Positions 8,803-18,596 are shown, numbered from the stretch's first letter. The stretch: 64,000 bases of DNA from Bacteroidaceae bacterium (GCA_017546785.1 JAFYRW010000046.1:1-64000); one strand, 5' to 3'. Notes: generated by a model from the sequence alone, not told the origin. Numbers and translations: made by a program.

Positions 8803-11193
8803 TTATTTAACAAGGTATTTCTCGCCATTGACAATAACTATTCCTGACTCGGGAAGATTTTCGAGCTTTTGTCCCTGCAGATTATATATACCTTTGACAG
8901 CAGTTGTTACAACAACATTTTCTACCACAGTCTCTTCATTTAAGTTTATATTGGGATTCTCCCAAATTTCCAATACCGAGCCGTGATCGTCCCACGTCCA
9001 GTTACGAACAGCACAGGAGTTCTCGTTGGTAACGATACACGCAAACTTTTTGGAATCGTCACTATAACCGCCGCCTGCGTGAATACTAAATGTTCCATCT
9101 CCATTATCACGTATTCCATCCAAAGCAGTCTTTTCAAATGTAAATCCGTAATCACGATCATTCAATCGTGTCACATATGCCTGTGATGCGGGTTGATAGA
9201 TATAGTATTTACCATCTTCTAAAAGAATCTGCCAGACGACGGTTTTATCAAAAGGGTCTATAGCCTCCTTATATATGTTTACAATAGCTTGGTTACTTGG
9301 TAAATTATTGTAACTAGAGTTTGTCAAGCCTCTTAGAGAGATATATGTATCGGTAATTGTTGTATTCCAAGCCCAATATCCCTCACCCGATTCAGCCTTT
9401 ATATGATAAAACTTCTCATTATCAAGTTCCGAAAGAGTAGTCACCTGAATATAGGCAAAAATCTCACTATAAACAACCTTAAGAACATTATTCTTACTAT
9501 CTAATGTTATCTTAGCGGTGTAACCATCTACTTTTATTGGAGTAACATCATCTGCCGAGAAGTATTGAGTAGCCTCAATAGTCGCGCCATTCCTGTACTC
9601 TACATTGGCATATACAACACCACCATCGGCTCCGGTAACCTCGAGTGTATATTTACGTACCTGCTGCATATCACCGGAAATGCTCACATTAGCTCCACGC
9701 ATATACTCTCCGGGAATAGTATATGTTCCATCGGCTGCAATAGCACTAGAGGGAACTTTAACCTCTATCCAATTAGGATTATTATTATCGTCAAGCTGCT
9801 CTTTAGCATTTACATTATAACCATACTTCAATGTAAATCCATTTTGAACAAAGCCCGGAGCAGGGATAACTTTAACAGTCAAAGGTTCTCCATACGCTGT
9901 AGTATAGTTCTGCAAAGGAGATTTATCCGAAGCTAATACAATATCACCATTGAGCTGCGATGCATTTACATTCACCTTATCACCGTGAATATCGAGAGTA
10001 AGATCAAGCAATCCTCCTCCATCTTTTATCAAAGTCTCGGAACCGGCAGGTTCTATGCTGTTCCAGTCTACCTTATAACGCATACGATAGAATCCGTTAG
10101 CAGTATTTGCAGGAACTGTAAATTTGGGAACACCTTGCGAGATAGTATTTCCATCGCCTGTTGCAGCTGTACCATCGCTCTTACGCCAAGAACCATTCAC
10201 CTGTGCAGCATTGTAACTTACAATATCACTATCCTCGGCAGGAGAGCCATCGTTATTAACTGTAGCCTTAAACACACCATCGTTACCCCAATCGACATAC
10301 ACATAAGCACTCATCCAGGAACCTTTGTAGTTAAAGGTAGGCTGCACCTGTGCTCCAGCTGTTGCCGAGAATACGCTACTTGTTGTATTGTTGCTATATA
10401 CCATTCCTGCAGCAGGTGTTGCAGAGTAACTTTTACCATTAACAGTAAGACCTACTCCGTTTATGGCACGATCATCGCGTGTAGTCTTTGAGTCCTCTGT
10501 ACACACAAGAGCATACTTATCGGTAGAGAAACGCTTATCGGGGGTGTCATCTACTACAATCTCATCGAAATATGCCACCCAGTCGCTCTTATCAGCGTGA
10601 GCCGAACGAACATCGGGAACTATTACCAAAGAGTAGATATCAATACCGCTGTTCGCATTCTCAGCTTTTGAGTATGAAAAGCCTTTAAACTTAACAACAA
10701 TATCCTGCCAACCCTCTTTGGGTTTAATATCATTAACGGTCCAAGCCCAGAACTGCTCTTCCTCGCCGGTCTGCCAGCTCCAGCTATCCTCAACGCGTTT
10801 ACCCAATCCTATCACCATCATACGGCTGTCGGCGGGTTTATCTTTGAGATAAGTCATCACGTGTATATACTGATACTCCTTTGTTACGCGAATAGGTTCC
10901 TTGAGGTCGATTCTAACGCCAAAAGTGTTACCACCGTGACGACTGCGTTGCAAAGCAAGCACCTTTGAGGTTGAGTTTGGAGCGTGTCCAAGAACCTCGT
11001 CTACCTCTGTATCGGGATTATCGGCTACTGCCGCGTTACCAACGAGTACACCTGTACGGAAGGGACTCTCTTCCCATTGTTCGTAAACACCTATCGATTT
11101 ATAATCGTTGTTATCGAATGTTATTTTAGTCTGTGCCGATGCTGTAAGCCCGAAAAACATCAACGCAGCAGAAAGTAATATATTCTTTTTCAT
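8803..11193 (-). CDS. Secreted multidomain protein with GEVED domain and sorting-like tail
   Basis: A 796-residue exported protein (signal peptide to about residue 20, 'LTASAQ'). Residues 22-225 look like a beta-sandwich, possibly carbohydrate-binding, with 'YQYIHVMTYLKDKP' and 'DWVAYFDEIVVDD'. A GEVED-type domain follows (about 250-400: 'SAYVYVDWGNDGVF', later 'GFYRMRYKVDWNSIEP'), then repeat-like beta domains, and a tail 'GIYNLQGQKLE' ... 'GIVIVNGEKYLVK' resembling Bacteroidota C-terminal sorting sequences. No catalytic motif is recognisable. It lies 37 bases after the GH29 fucosidase on the same strand and is probably cotranscribed, so a glycan-binding role is the best inference. The same GEVED module occurs in the sialidase at 58.6 kb. 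Confidence 0.75.
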   Translation of the reverse strand: MKKNILLSAALMFFGLTASAQTKITFDNNDYKSIGVYEQWEESPFRTGVLVGNAAVADNPDTEVDEVLGHAPNSTSKVLALQRSRHGGNTFGVRIDLKEPIRVTKEYQYIHVMTYLKDKPADSRMMVIGLGKRVEDSWSWQTGEEEQFWAWTVNDIKPKEGWQDIVVKFKGFSYSKAENANSGIDIYSLVIVPDVRSAHADKSDWVAYFDEIVVDDTPDKRFSTDKYALVCTEDSKTTRDDRAINGVGLTVNGKSYSATPAAGMVYSNNTTSSVFSATAGAQVQPTFNYKGSWMSAYVYVDWGNDGVFKATVNNDGSPAEDSDIVSYNAAQVNGSWRKSDGTAATGDGNTISQGVPKFTVPANTANGFYRMRYKVDWNSIEPAGSETLIKDGGGLLDLTLDIHGDKVNVNASQLNGDIVLASDKSPLQNYTTAYGEPLTVKVIPAPGFVQNGFTLKYGYNVNAKEQLDDNNNPNWIEVKVPSSAIAADGTYTIPGEYMRGANVSISGDMQQVRKYTLEVTGADGGVVYANVEYRNGATIEATQYFSADDVTPIKVDGYTAKITLDSKNNVLKVVYSEIFAYIQVTTLSELDNEKFYHIKAESGEGYWAWNTTITDTYISLRGLTNSSYNNLPSNQAIVNIYKEAIDPFDKTVVWQILLEDGKYYIYQPASQAYVTRLNDRDYGFTFEKTALDGIRDNGDGTFSIHAGGGYSDDSKKFACIVTNENSCAVRNWTWDDHGSVLEIWENPNINLNEETVVENVVVTTAVKGIYNLQGQKLENLPESGIVIVNGEKYLVK

Positions 11194-11230
11194 AAGTTTC
11201 TGTTTTTAAAATTATACGTGTCGATGTTCA

Positions 11231-12760
11231 TTAGTATACATTCAAATTAGAGAGCAACGGACAAGCGCGGCTATCGAGAATTGTAATACGCAATTTCTTT
11301 GCATTGTAACCATTACCATAGCTTTCTGTTGTCTTACCATTCAATGGGATAATACGTTTGTATCCTACAGTGCTTGTCTCCATCACAGGACAAAGTTCTG
11401 TCCACGATGTTCCGTTTGCACTATACTCAATCTTAAAGTCTTTGATACGCTGACCAAGTTTTATAGGCTCCTGCATAACAAGATAACGAATAGTTTGGGG
11501 AGTATCCCAAGTTAGAGTAATTGTCGCTGTACGAGTGTCATCGTTTGTACCCCAATAAGTCTCTTTATCGCCATCGGTGAGGTTCGCAGCCTCATAGTGT
11601 CCGCCATTACGTATCTCGCTAACCTCAATCTTTGCGCTCTTTGCATAATCTTTGGCTGCTGTAGACTCATCGAGGCCATATACTGGAACAGCCAAGCGCT
11701 CGTGGAGCATCTTACCCAATTTAACCAATTCGTTCACTGTATTATCGGGAAGAACACCATACTGGTTGGGAGGACAGTTAAGGATAAGTGTAGCGTTACG
11801 TCCTACAGTCTCAAGATACATCTGGAAAAGACGCTCGGCGCTCTTCATACTCTCGCCCTGATGCCAGAACCAGCCTGAGTCGGTAGCCTTTGCGTCGCTC
11901 TCTCCGGGATTCCAGAACCAACCATTAATATCACCCTCTTCACGTACAACTGTTTCTGACATATAATCGGTCATTGCCCAGTTTGTTTCACCGGCATAAC
12001 CCGATTCATTACCAATCCAACGAGCCTCGCCGCCGACGCCCCAGAGTACACAATTCTCAGCAATACGATGAACGCTTGTACGTAGGTTAGGAGTATCGTA
12101 GTAGATAGAAGCATCTACCTGACGTGTACCACCCTCGCCGCCATAATAACCGTCACCACCATTGGCACCGTCGAACCACATTTCAAATTGGTCGTCACCA
12201 TATTCGGCAAGCTCCTCACACTGTTTCAAGAAAACCTCTGTTACGTATGTATCCTTTCCATAATGTTTAGAATTGCGGTCCCAAGGTGAAATATAAAATC
12301 CATATTTCATATTATGCTTGCGGCTCGCCTCGGCATACAATTGAGGGATATTGGCTGTACGTCCATACTCACTACCCGCACCTGTGATATTGTGGGTGGT
12401 TGTAGAGGTAGGCCATAGACAGAATCCGTCGTGATGCTTAACAACGGCAATACCACCGTTCATTCCGGCAGCCTTAACCGATGTAATCCACTGCTCGGGA
12501 TTAGGCATTCCTTTAGGAGCGTAAATACTCTCTTTCTCGTCACCGTTACCCCACTCCTTGCCGGTAAAAGTGTTCATTCCATAGTGGAAGAAAGCATAGA
12601 ACTCTGTCTCGTTCCACAAAATCTGACGTTTGTGGGGTACAGGATGGCAGGGAGCCGGAACATTGTCGGGGTTCGACAATTCCTGAGAGACCATTTTAAA
12701 CTCCTGCGCAAATCCTAATATCGGTACAAGAAGACCGAAAATTAAAGTTTTGATTCTCAT
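11231..12760 (-). CDS. Alpha-L-fucosidase, GH29, with F5/8-type C domain
   Basis: Hydrolyses terminal alpha-linked L-fucose from glycans. The 509-residue protein has a signal peptide ('ILGFAQ') and a GH29 barrel: 'FYAFFHYGMNTF' (about 54-65), 'GGIAVVKHHDGFCLWPT' (102-118), 'YGFYISPWDRN' and 'FEMWFDGANGG', with the nucleophile Asp at about residue 197. 'LILNCPPNQYGVLP' is the usual later barrel motif. A discoidin-like F5/8 C domain follows from about residue 370 ('NGGHYEAANLTDGDKETYWGT'), probably for sugar binding. It lies first in a two-gene minus-strand unit with the GEVED protein. It is likely periplasmic or surface exposed. Confidence 0.93.
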   Translation of the reverse strand: MRIKTLIFGLLVPILGFAQEFKMVSQELSNPDNVPAPCHPVPHKRQILWNETEFYAFFHYGMNTFTGKEWGNGDEKESIYAPKGMPNPEQWITSVKAAGMNGGIAVVKHHDGFCLWPTSTTTHNITGAGSEYGRTANIPQLYAEASRKHNMKYGFYISPWDRNSKHYGKDTYVTEVFLKQCEELAEYGDDQFEMWFDGANGGDGYYGGEGGTRQVDASIYYDTPNLRTSVHRIAENCVLWGVGGEARWIGNESGYAGETNWAMTDYMSETVVREEGDINGWFWNPGESDAKATDSGWFWHQGESMKSAERLFQMYLETVGRNATLILNCPPNQYGVLPDNTVNELVKLGKMLHERLAVPVYGLDESTAAKDYAKSAKIEVSEIRNGGHYEAANLTDGDKETYWGTNDDTRTATITLTWDTPQTIRYLVMQEPIKLGQRIKDFKIEYSANGTSWTELCPVMETSTVGYKRIIPLNGKTTESYGNGYNAKKLRITILDSRACPLLSNLNVY

Positions 12761-12860
12761 AAAATATATTTTTAATATTGTTCTATAAAATAAGCACTTA
12801 TATAATAGTCCAACGAATAGTTGCGCTCTTACGGCATATTATCAAAAATCTTTTGTAAAG

Positions 12861-12874
12861 AAAAAAAAAAAAAA
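12861..12874. repeat. A14 homopolymer tract upstream of the GH29 gene
   Basis: Fourteen consecutive A residues on the plus strand (T14 on the coding strand) lie 101 bases before the start of the minus-strand fucosidase at 12760. The tract falls in the 187-base stretch between that start and the CotH terminator, in which I cannot assign a clear -7 box. Confidence 0.85.
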
Positions 12875-12947
12875 TCGCTTTAACAAAGAATATCCGCACT
12901 TTTTGTAATTTTAAACTACAATTTACAAATTTTTATTACAAAAAACC

Positions 12948-12979
12948 ACGAAGCTGCTACCAACAGGCAACAGCTTCGT
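12948..12979 (-). terminator. Terminator after the CotH-family gene
   Basis: ACGAAGCTG (12948-12956) pairs with CAGCTTCGT (12971-12979). On the minus strand the hairpin is followed by GGTTTTTTG, so it ends the transcript of the large gene whose stop is at 13011. Confidence 0.85.
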
Positions 12980-13010
12980 AATATATCAAAAGCAGGAGTC
13001 GATTAAGCGA

Positions 13011-16000
13011 CTATTTCTTCAATTTCACACTATACTCCTCTCCCGCATAGCTCCAACGGACAATATACGTTCCGCTGGGCAGTGCAACAAGAGACTGCTT
13101 TTCGTTGGCCGCAAAAGAGTACAGCAGATGACCGCCCACAGTGTACACCTTTACCACAACACCCGACAGCAGGCTAATATCGTACGACACAAAATCAAGT
13201 GTGTGGGTTGTGCTGTTGTAACGCACAGCATAATCGACGATGAGAGGCTGTATAGCGGTTACAGGCTCAGGCTCCTCCACAGAGGGGGGAGTAACCACAT
13301 AAGGAGGAGTAACCACAGGCACAAGACTCAGACGCACGGCATTCTCGCTCAATTTGTTAGCCACACAGGAAGCACCCTCGGCGGGAGTATCCTCTTCGGT
13401 ACCAAAAGAGCCGGCAAAGGAGTGCAGGATAAACTCCTCGTCACCGACCTGCTCTACGGTAAATTGTCCATACTCATCGCGCGGAGTCTCGGTAAATGCG
13501 AGCATAGAGCCATCATCGTCGAACAGCGTCACATACATTCCGTTCGAGTATATATTATAGCAATTGGGCAGAGCCTCAACAGCCACCAGACGGAAACGTT
13601 GCTCAGCGTCGAGAGTGTCGGCGGCGGCGAATGTCAATCCCTGATCCACAGAAAGATGCAGGCCGCTTGAATGGCGCAGACAATAGTCACAATCCTCCGA
13701 CGGGCGGTTAAGCAGTAACAGTGCCTCGGCTGCATCCTCAAGCTGCTGAATGACAGCATCAATCTCCTCGGCGGTAACAAATTCGTTATTCTCGGCAACA
13801 ATTATAGCCTCGCACAATGCAAGATACAGTTCCTCGGATATTTTCAAAGGTTCGTAGCCTATCCACGATGCGTCGATATTGGCAGCCTCTTTTGCAACCT
13901 CTATTGCCGCATAAAGTTCCTCTTTCTTATCGAGCAGAGGGTCCTTCTCGGGCTCTACATACTCCTCTATTATCCAATGTGAAATATCGGTCAAGGGCTT
14001 ATCGGCATATACCTTTGAGCCTTCGGCTGTCTTGTCTGTACCAAGATATCCACTTACAGTCTGCACAATATACTCCTCGCCACTGAAGCTTACAGAAAAG
14101 CGGGCGTTACGGTCGTTGGTAACAACCTCCTCGCCTATCATTGTCCAGATATTTGTTGTTCCCAAGGTTACATAAAGCTGCGACTGCGATTTTATGTAAA
14201 TATCCCCCTCGCCAGAATCTATAAGATTGAAAATCATAGCATCGTTGCCCTCCTCAAAAGTAAAGAGTCCGAGAAGATCGCTGCTTACACGCAGATAATA
14301 GTCTGTATTCTTGTGCTTTATGGTGTAACGCACCTCGGGAGAAGGCATATTAACCTTTTGTGCATTCTCGATGAGTGTTGTAAGATTCACATTCAGCAAA
14401 ATGTAGTCGTCGGGCACTGTAGACTCAAACATTTTTGCATCGGCAATGCTATTCTCGAGAGCCTCAATTGCGTTTCTGTTGTAGCAGAATATTCCGTCGC
14501 CTATCTGCGCCTCGTTGAGCGAAGAGAGGAAGTGCTCACCCGACGCTATTGTAGCCTCGAGCATTGCAAGAATCTCCTCGGGAATATAATCGGGAATAAG
14601 CTCATCGGGTACCACTCGCCACTGACGGTTGTTGCTTATTGAATTGCGGTCGTCATTTGTGTAGCTTATGATACTATTGCCATCCAAAGAGTTACCGCCC
14701 GAATTATTCACAACATTATCGGTGTATACATTTATAAGATTATAGTTGCCATTCTCGTTCACCGTTACAAGTTTCCACTGCTGACGCTCATCATACTCGT
14801 TGGGCGCGGCGGTGGTAAGCTGCTGTCCCGACGTTAATAATGGTGAAGGGTCACTAAGGGCGAGCCCTGTCACGCTGTTTATAAACTGATAATTATCGCC
14901 CACACGATGAATCTCCCACAATTGGGTGCGACGCTCAAAATTTGGAGACCACGTAACAACGGCGGTACCATTGATATCATCAATATCAAATACCTTGTTT
15001 ACTCCTTTATTATATATTCGGTAGTAATACTCGCTGTTAAGTTCAAAGGGGGCCAATGTAGGGGGAATGACCTCGCCGCCGCTATTGCCGCCGCCCTCTT
15101 CTCCGCCACCATCATCGCCTGCTCTATCGGCAAAAAGGTTGGTAAGAAAATCGACTCTGTTGTCGATAAAGCCCTTTAATTGCGAAATATATTGAGAATA
15201 GGTGCTGTAGATATATAATTCGTCGTACACACTCTTGTTTATGGAGTAACGAGAATAGTTCTTTGCCTGCGATTGGTCGAGATAGACAACCATACTGTCA
15301 ATATAATTACATAGGTACTGCTCAAGGCCATCGGATACAGCCTTTTTCCAGGCATTGTTCACCGCTTTATTGAACCATTCATCCTGAATGAAGCGCTTTA
15401 CCCATATTTTTGTAAGGTCGTCACCAAAGGCTGCATCAACAATGCTGTATTTCGATATATCACCTTTACGGCTACAGTTATTATAGGCAATGTCATAGTC
15501 CCACAAAGGACCAAAGAAAAGTTTAGGATTGGCACGATCCTTATAAAGATAGGTACTCCAAAATCCATCGGGGTTAGCAGTAAGTTCGGTAGCAATATAC
15601 CAGCTTACAAGCGTTGCCGAGTCGGCTATGGCACGATAGCCCGAGGTCTCATTCTTGTAGTTACTACTAAAAAGAGTGGATTCAAAATTATTCAAATAGT
15701 CGCGAATATAATTAACCTGCTTATTTACTATCACATCCTTGTCGGGCGATTTTATAGACACAATTATATTCTTATTAGTTCTAAAATAGTAAGGTTCTTG
15801 AGTTCCGAATCCGTCAATCTCCACAAGATAGCCTCCCGAAATATCGGTAGTATCGGCGGGTATCTCCTCCTGTTCATAAATCTCGACACGCTTATTATCG
15901 ACGCCCACCTGATCGGATACCTGATAGCAGCCAACATAAGTTCCATTGAGTACAAGGTCCACAAAATGTGCCGCTGGATTAAATGGCTGTCCCAAGAATT

Positions 16001-16382
16001 TTCCCATCTGCGACGTTACAGCATTGCGTAGTAGAGACTTATCGGAGTGGTTAGCCAATAGTGTCCAACTTTTGTTCTTTGCGTAGCCCTTGCCCAAAAA
16101 CTTTGTCGATTCATTGAATTTTATACGATAGGGTTTTTTTGCAAGACCCCACGTAGAGTTACCACGACCGCGGATTCTCAAAGAGTCGTACTGTGTAATA
16201 CCCTCGCTATCGACATAAGTAAGAGTAGCATAAATATAATATTCCTTACTTGTTATCGACGCACCATTGAAGGTCTCTATATATATAGCCGGAACATTTG
16301 TAAGAAGCTTATACTGCTCATTTTGCGAAAAAGTTGCAACGACAGAAAGAAACGCTACAAAAAGTGCAATAATTCGTTTCAT
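13011..16382 (-). CDS. CotH-kinase-family secreted protein with ricin-type domain and T9SS-like tail
   Basis: A 1123-residue exported protein (signal peptide to about residue 19, 'VATFSQ'). Residues about 25-420 match the CotH kinase family: 'IRGRGNSTW' (70-78), 'KKPYRIKF', 'WTLLANHSDKSLLRN' (106-120), 'ANPDGFWSTYLYKD' (269-282) and 'GPLWDYDIAY' (291-300) with the metal-binding Asp pair. A Gly/Glu-rich linker (about 425-440) leads to a ricin-type beta-trefoil region (about 447-600), further beta domains, a helical segment (about 850-920) and a second RICIN-like domain. The tail 'VVVKVYTVGGHLLYSF'...'LPSGTYIVRW' resembles T9SS type-A sorting domains. CotH proteins in spore formers phosphorylate coat proteins; the substrate here is unknown. 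Confidence 0.85.
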   Translation of the reverse strand: MKRIIALFVAFLSVVATFSQNEQYKLLTNVPAIYIETFNGASITSKEYYIYATLTYVDSEGITQYDSLRIRGRGNSTWGLAKKPYRIKFNESTKFLGKGYAKNKSWTLLANHSDKSLLRNAVTSQMGKFLGQPFNPAAHFVDLVLNGTYVGCYQVSDQVGVDNKRVEIYEQEEIPADTTDISGGYLVEIDGFGTQEPYYFRTNKNIIVSIKSPDKDVIVNKQVNYIRDYLNNFESTLFSSNYKNETSGYRAIADSATLVSWYIATELTANPDGFWSTYLYKDRANPKLFFGPLWDYDIAYNNCSRKGDISKYSIVDAAFGDDLTKIWVKRFIQDEWFNKAVNNAWKKAVSDGLEQYLCNYIDSMVVYLDQSQAKNYSRYSINKSVYDELYIYSTYSQYISQLKGFIDNRVDFLTNLFADRAGDDGGGEEGGGNSGGEVIPPTLAPFELNSEYYYRIYNKGVNKVFDIDDINGTAVVTWSPNFERRTQLWEIHRVGDNYQFINSVTGLALSDPSPLLTSGQQLTTAAPNEYDERQQWKLVTVNENGNYNLINVYTDNVVNNSGGNSLDGNSIISYTNDDRNSISNNRQWRVVPDELIPDYIPEEILAMLEATIASGEHFLSSLNEAQIGDGIFCYNRNAIEALENSIADAKMFESTVPDDYILLNVNLTTLIENAQKVNMPSPEVRYTIKHKNTDYYLRVSSDLLGLFTFEEGNDAMIFNLIDSGEGDIYIKSQSQLYVTLGTTNIWTMIGEEVVTNDRNARFSVSFSGEEYIVQTVSGYLGTDKTAEGSKVYADKPLTDISHWIIEEYVEPEKDPLLDKKEELYAAIEVAKEAANIDASWIGYEPLKISEELYLALCEAIIVAENNEFVTAEEIDAVIQQLEDAAEALLLLNRPSEDCDYCLRHSSGLHLSVDQGLTFAAADTLDAEQRFRLVAVEALPNCYNIYSNGMYVTLFDDDGSMLAFTETPRDEYGQFTVEQVGDEEFILHSFAGSFGTEEDTPAEGASCVANKLSENAVRLSLVPVVTPPYVVTPPSVEEPEPVTAIQPLIVDYAVRYNSTTHTLDFVSYDISLLSGVVVKVYTVGGHLLYSFAANEKQSLVALPSGTYIVRWSYAGEEYSVKLKK

Positions 16383-16425
16383 TATTATATAAAATTTATG
16401 AATTGACTGTTTAAATTAGAGAGCA

Positions 16426-16456
16426 CAAAAGTACCTTATTATCAGCAATAAACAAA
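16426..16456 (-). promoter_or_regulatory. Promoter for the CotH-family gene
   Basis: On the minus strand the -7 box TACTTTTG (16433 to 16426) and a -33 TTTG (16456 to 16453) are separated by 19 bases. The gene starts 44 bases downstream. Its -33 element lies 4 bases from that of the divergent fucosidase promoter. Confidence 0.65.
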
Positions 16457-16460
16457 ATTA

Positions 16461-16492
16461 TTTGCTCTTTTCGCTACCCTTTTTTATATTTG
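16461..16492 (+). promoter_or_regulatory. Promoter for the fucosidase-cutC-xpt operon
   Basis: TTTG at 16461-16464 and TATATTTG at 16485-16492 are separated by 20 bases, a very good fit to the Bacteroidota -33/-7 pair. The fucosidase ATG follows 36 bases later. Confidence 0.75.
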
Positions 16493-16528
16493 CAGTGAGT
16501 TAAAATTATAAACACACAGAATTTAATT

Positions 16529-17851
16529 ATGAAACAATTGAGAATTCTTGCAAAGATTTTCCTCTTTGTGGCAGTGCTTTTTGCCACAAGAACATATGCA
16601 CAGGAGCAGCATTATACCCCCTCGCCCGAGAATATAAAGGCACGACAGCAGTTCGAGGAGAGCCGTTTCGGTATTTTCATCCATTGGGGAATATACAGTA
16701 TGTTCGCTCAGGGTGAATGGTATCTGCAGAATATGCCTATAGATAAGTTTGAATATGCAAAGGCTGCCGACGCATTCTACCCTCACCGCTTCGATGCAAA
16801 AAAGTGGGTAGAGACCATCAAGGCATCGGGAGCAAAATATATCTGCTTTACATCGCGCCACCACGACAGCTTTTCAATGTGGGACACTAACGAGTCGGAC
16901 TTTAACATCGTGGATGCTACCCCCTTTGGCCGCGACGTAATAAAGGAACTTGCCGACGAGTGCCACAAGCAGGGCATTAAATTGCATCTTTACTACTCGC
17001 ATATTGACTGGATGCGCGACGAATATCCTTTGGGAAGAACAGGAACCAAAGTGATTGGCCGTAACAGAGACAACGAGAATTGGCCCGCATACTACAAATT
17101 TATGAACAATCAGCTGACCGAGCTTCTCACAAATTACGGCGAGATTGGCGCTATATGGTTCGACGGAAAATGGGACCGCGACGAGGATACTATCCCATTC
17201 GACTGGCAGCTGAAGGAGCAATATGAGCTTATTCACAATCTGCAGCCTGCCTGCCTCATCGGTAACAATCACCACGAGACTCCTACCCCCGGCGAGGATA
17301 TTCAGATATTCGAGCGCGATATTCCCGGAGAGAACACCGCAGGACTTTCGGGACAGGAGATTGGTCATCTTCCATTGGAGACCTGCCAGACAATGAACGG
17401 AATGTGGGGCTACAAGCTTGTGGACCAAAATTACAAAAGCACAGAGAGACTCATAAGATACCTTGTGAGCACAGCCGGAAAGGGTGCCAACCTTCTGTTA
17501 AACGTAGGCCCCCAGCCTAACGGAGAAATTCCCGCAGCAGCCGTTGAGCGTCTCAAAGAGATGGGCGAGTGGCTGCAGCAGAATGGTGAGACTGTCTATG
17601 GCACAAAGGCGGGCGATATTCCTGCGCAGGAGTGGGGAGTAACCACACGCAAAGACAACCGTCTGTTCGTACACATATTCGATTGCAACGACAAGGAGTT
17701 ATTCCTGCCGCTCGACTGCAAAGTAAAGAAGGCATTCGTCTACAGCAACAAGAAGCCATTGAAATTCAAGAAGGAGAAGGGTTGCATAAGATTGCTGTTC
17801 AACGAGGCTCCCTCGGGCACAGACTACATTGTAGAACTTATCACAAAATAG
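16529..17851 (+). CDS. Alpha-L-fucosidase, GH29
   Basis: A 440-residue exported enzyme (signal peptide ending 'RTYAQ'). The GH29 signatures are clear: 'FGIFIHWGIYSMFAQGEWY' (47-65), 'AKYICFTSRHHDSFSMWDT' (102-120), 'LYYSHIDWMRDEYP' and 'GAIWFDGKWD', with the nucleophile Asp at about residue 212. 'GANLLLNVGPQPNGEIP' follows, and a short beta-sandwich closes the protein. It lacks the discoidin domain of the fucosidase at 11.2 kb. The two share the family but little else in sequence, so they may differ in linkage preference. It leads an operon with cutC (7-base gap) and xpt. Confidence 0.94.
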   Translation: MKQLRILAKIFLFVAVLFATRTYAQEQHYTPSPENIKARQQFEESRFGIFIHWGIYSMFAQGEWYLQNMPIDKFEYAKAADAFYPHRFDAKKWVETIKASGAKYICFTSRHHDSFSMWDTNESDFNIVDATPFGRDVIKELADECHKQGIKLHLYYSHIDWMRDEYPLGRTGTKVIGRNRDNENWPAYYKFMNNQLTELLTNYGEIGAIWFDGKWDRDEDTIPFDWQLKEQYELIHNLQPACLIGNNHHETPTPGEDIQIFERDIPGENTAGLSGQEIGHLPLETCQTMNGMWGYKLVDQNYKSTERLIRYLVSTAGKGANLLLNVGPQPNGEIPAAAVERLKEMGEWLQQNGETVYGTKAGDIPAQEWGVTTRKDNRLFVHIFDCNDKELFLPLDCKVKKAFVYSNKKPLKFKKEKGCIRLLFNEAPSGTDYIVELITK

Positions 17852-17858
17852 AGCAGGA

Positions 17859-18596
17859 ATGAAAAGAGTATTGGAGGTATGCGCCGGCAGTGTGCAGAGT
17901 GTAATAGCCGCACGCGACGGCGGTGCAGCAAGAGTAGAGCTATGCTCTGCACTGGAGATTGGAGGCATCACCCCATCGGCAGGATTGATGCGCGAGGCAC
18001 GCAAGGTCAATGATATTGCCCTGCACGTCATTATACGTCCGCGTGGCGGCGATTTTCTATACGACGAGCAGGAGGCCGAGTGTATGGTGCAGGATATAAT
18101 AACCGCAAAGGAGTGTGGCGCCGACGGCATTGTCATAGGCGCACTGACAGCCGACGGAGAGATTGACACAGCCCTTTGCAGCCGTCTCGTAGCTACCGCA
18201 CAAGGAATGAATATAACATTCCACCGCGCCTTTGATATGTGCCGCGACCCTTACAAGGCATTGGAAGAGATTATTGCGCTCGGATGCAACAGAGTATTGA
18301 CATCGGGACAGGCAGCGACAGCCGAGGCAGGCATTGAGACAATAAAGAGATTGGTCGCCATTGCCGACGGCAGAATATCGATAATGCCCGGATGCGGAGT
18401 AAACGCCAACAACGCGGCAAAGATTCTCGATGCCACAGGCGCCTTCGAGATTCACGCATCGGCACGCAAGAGCGTAGGCAGCGCAATGCGCTTCCGCCAC
18501 AGCGGAGTGAGTATGGGCAACCCCGAAAATGATGAGTTTGCACGCAAAGAGACAGACAACAACGAAGTAAAAGCAATTGTAGAGGCTATAAGATGA
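17859..18596 (+). CDS. cutC: CutC family protein
   Basis: A 245-residue TIM-barrel protein with the family motifs 'EVCAGS', 'AARVELCSALEIGGITPS', 'VIIRPRGGDF', 'ITFHRAFDMCRDP', 'RVLTSGQAATAEAG', 'IMPGCGVN' and 'EIHASAR'. CutC was named for copper homeostasis, but its biochemical role is not settled. Here it sits 7 bases after a secreted alpha-fucosidase and overlaps xpt by 4 bases, which suggests a metabolic rather than copper-specific job. There is no signal peptide, so it is cytoplasmic. No copper genes lie nearby. Confidence 0.93.
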   Translation: MKRVLEVCAGSVQSVIAARDGGAARVELCSALEIGGITPSAGLMREARKVNDIALHVIIRPRGGDFLYDEQEAECMVQDIITAKECGADGIVIGALTADGEIDTALCSRLVATAQGMNITFHRAFDMCRDPYKALEEIIALGCNRVLTSGQAATAEAGIETIKRLVAIADGRISIMPGCGVNANNAAKILDATGAFEIHASARKSVGSAMRFRHSGVSMGNPENDEFARKETDNNEVKAIVEAIR

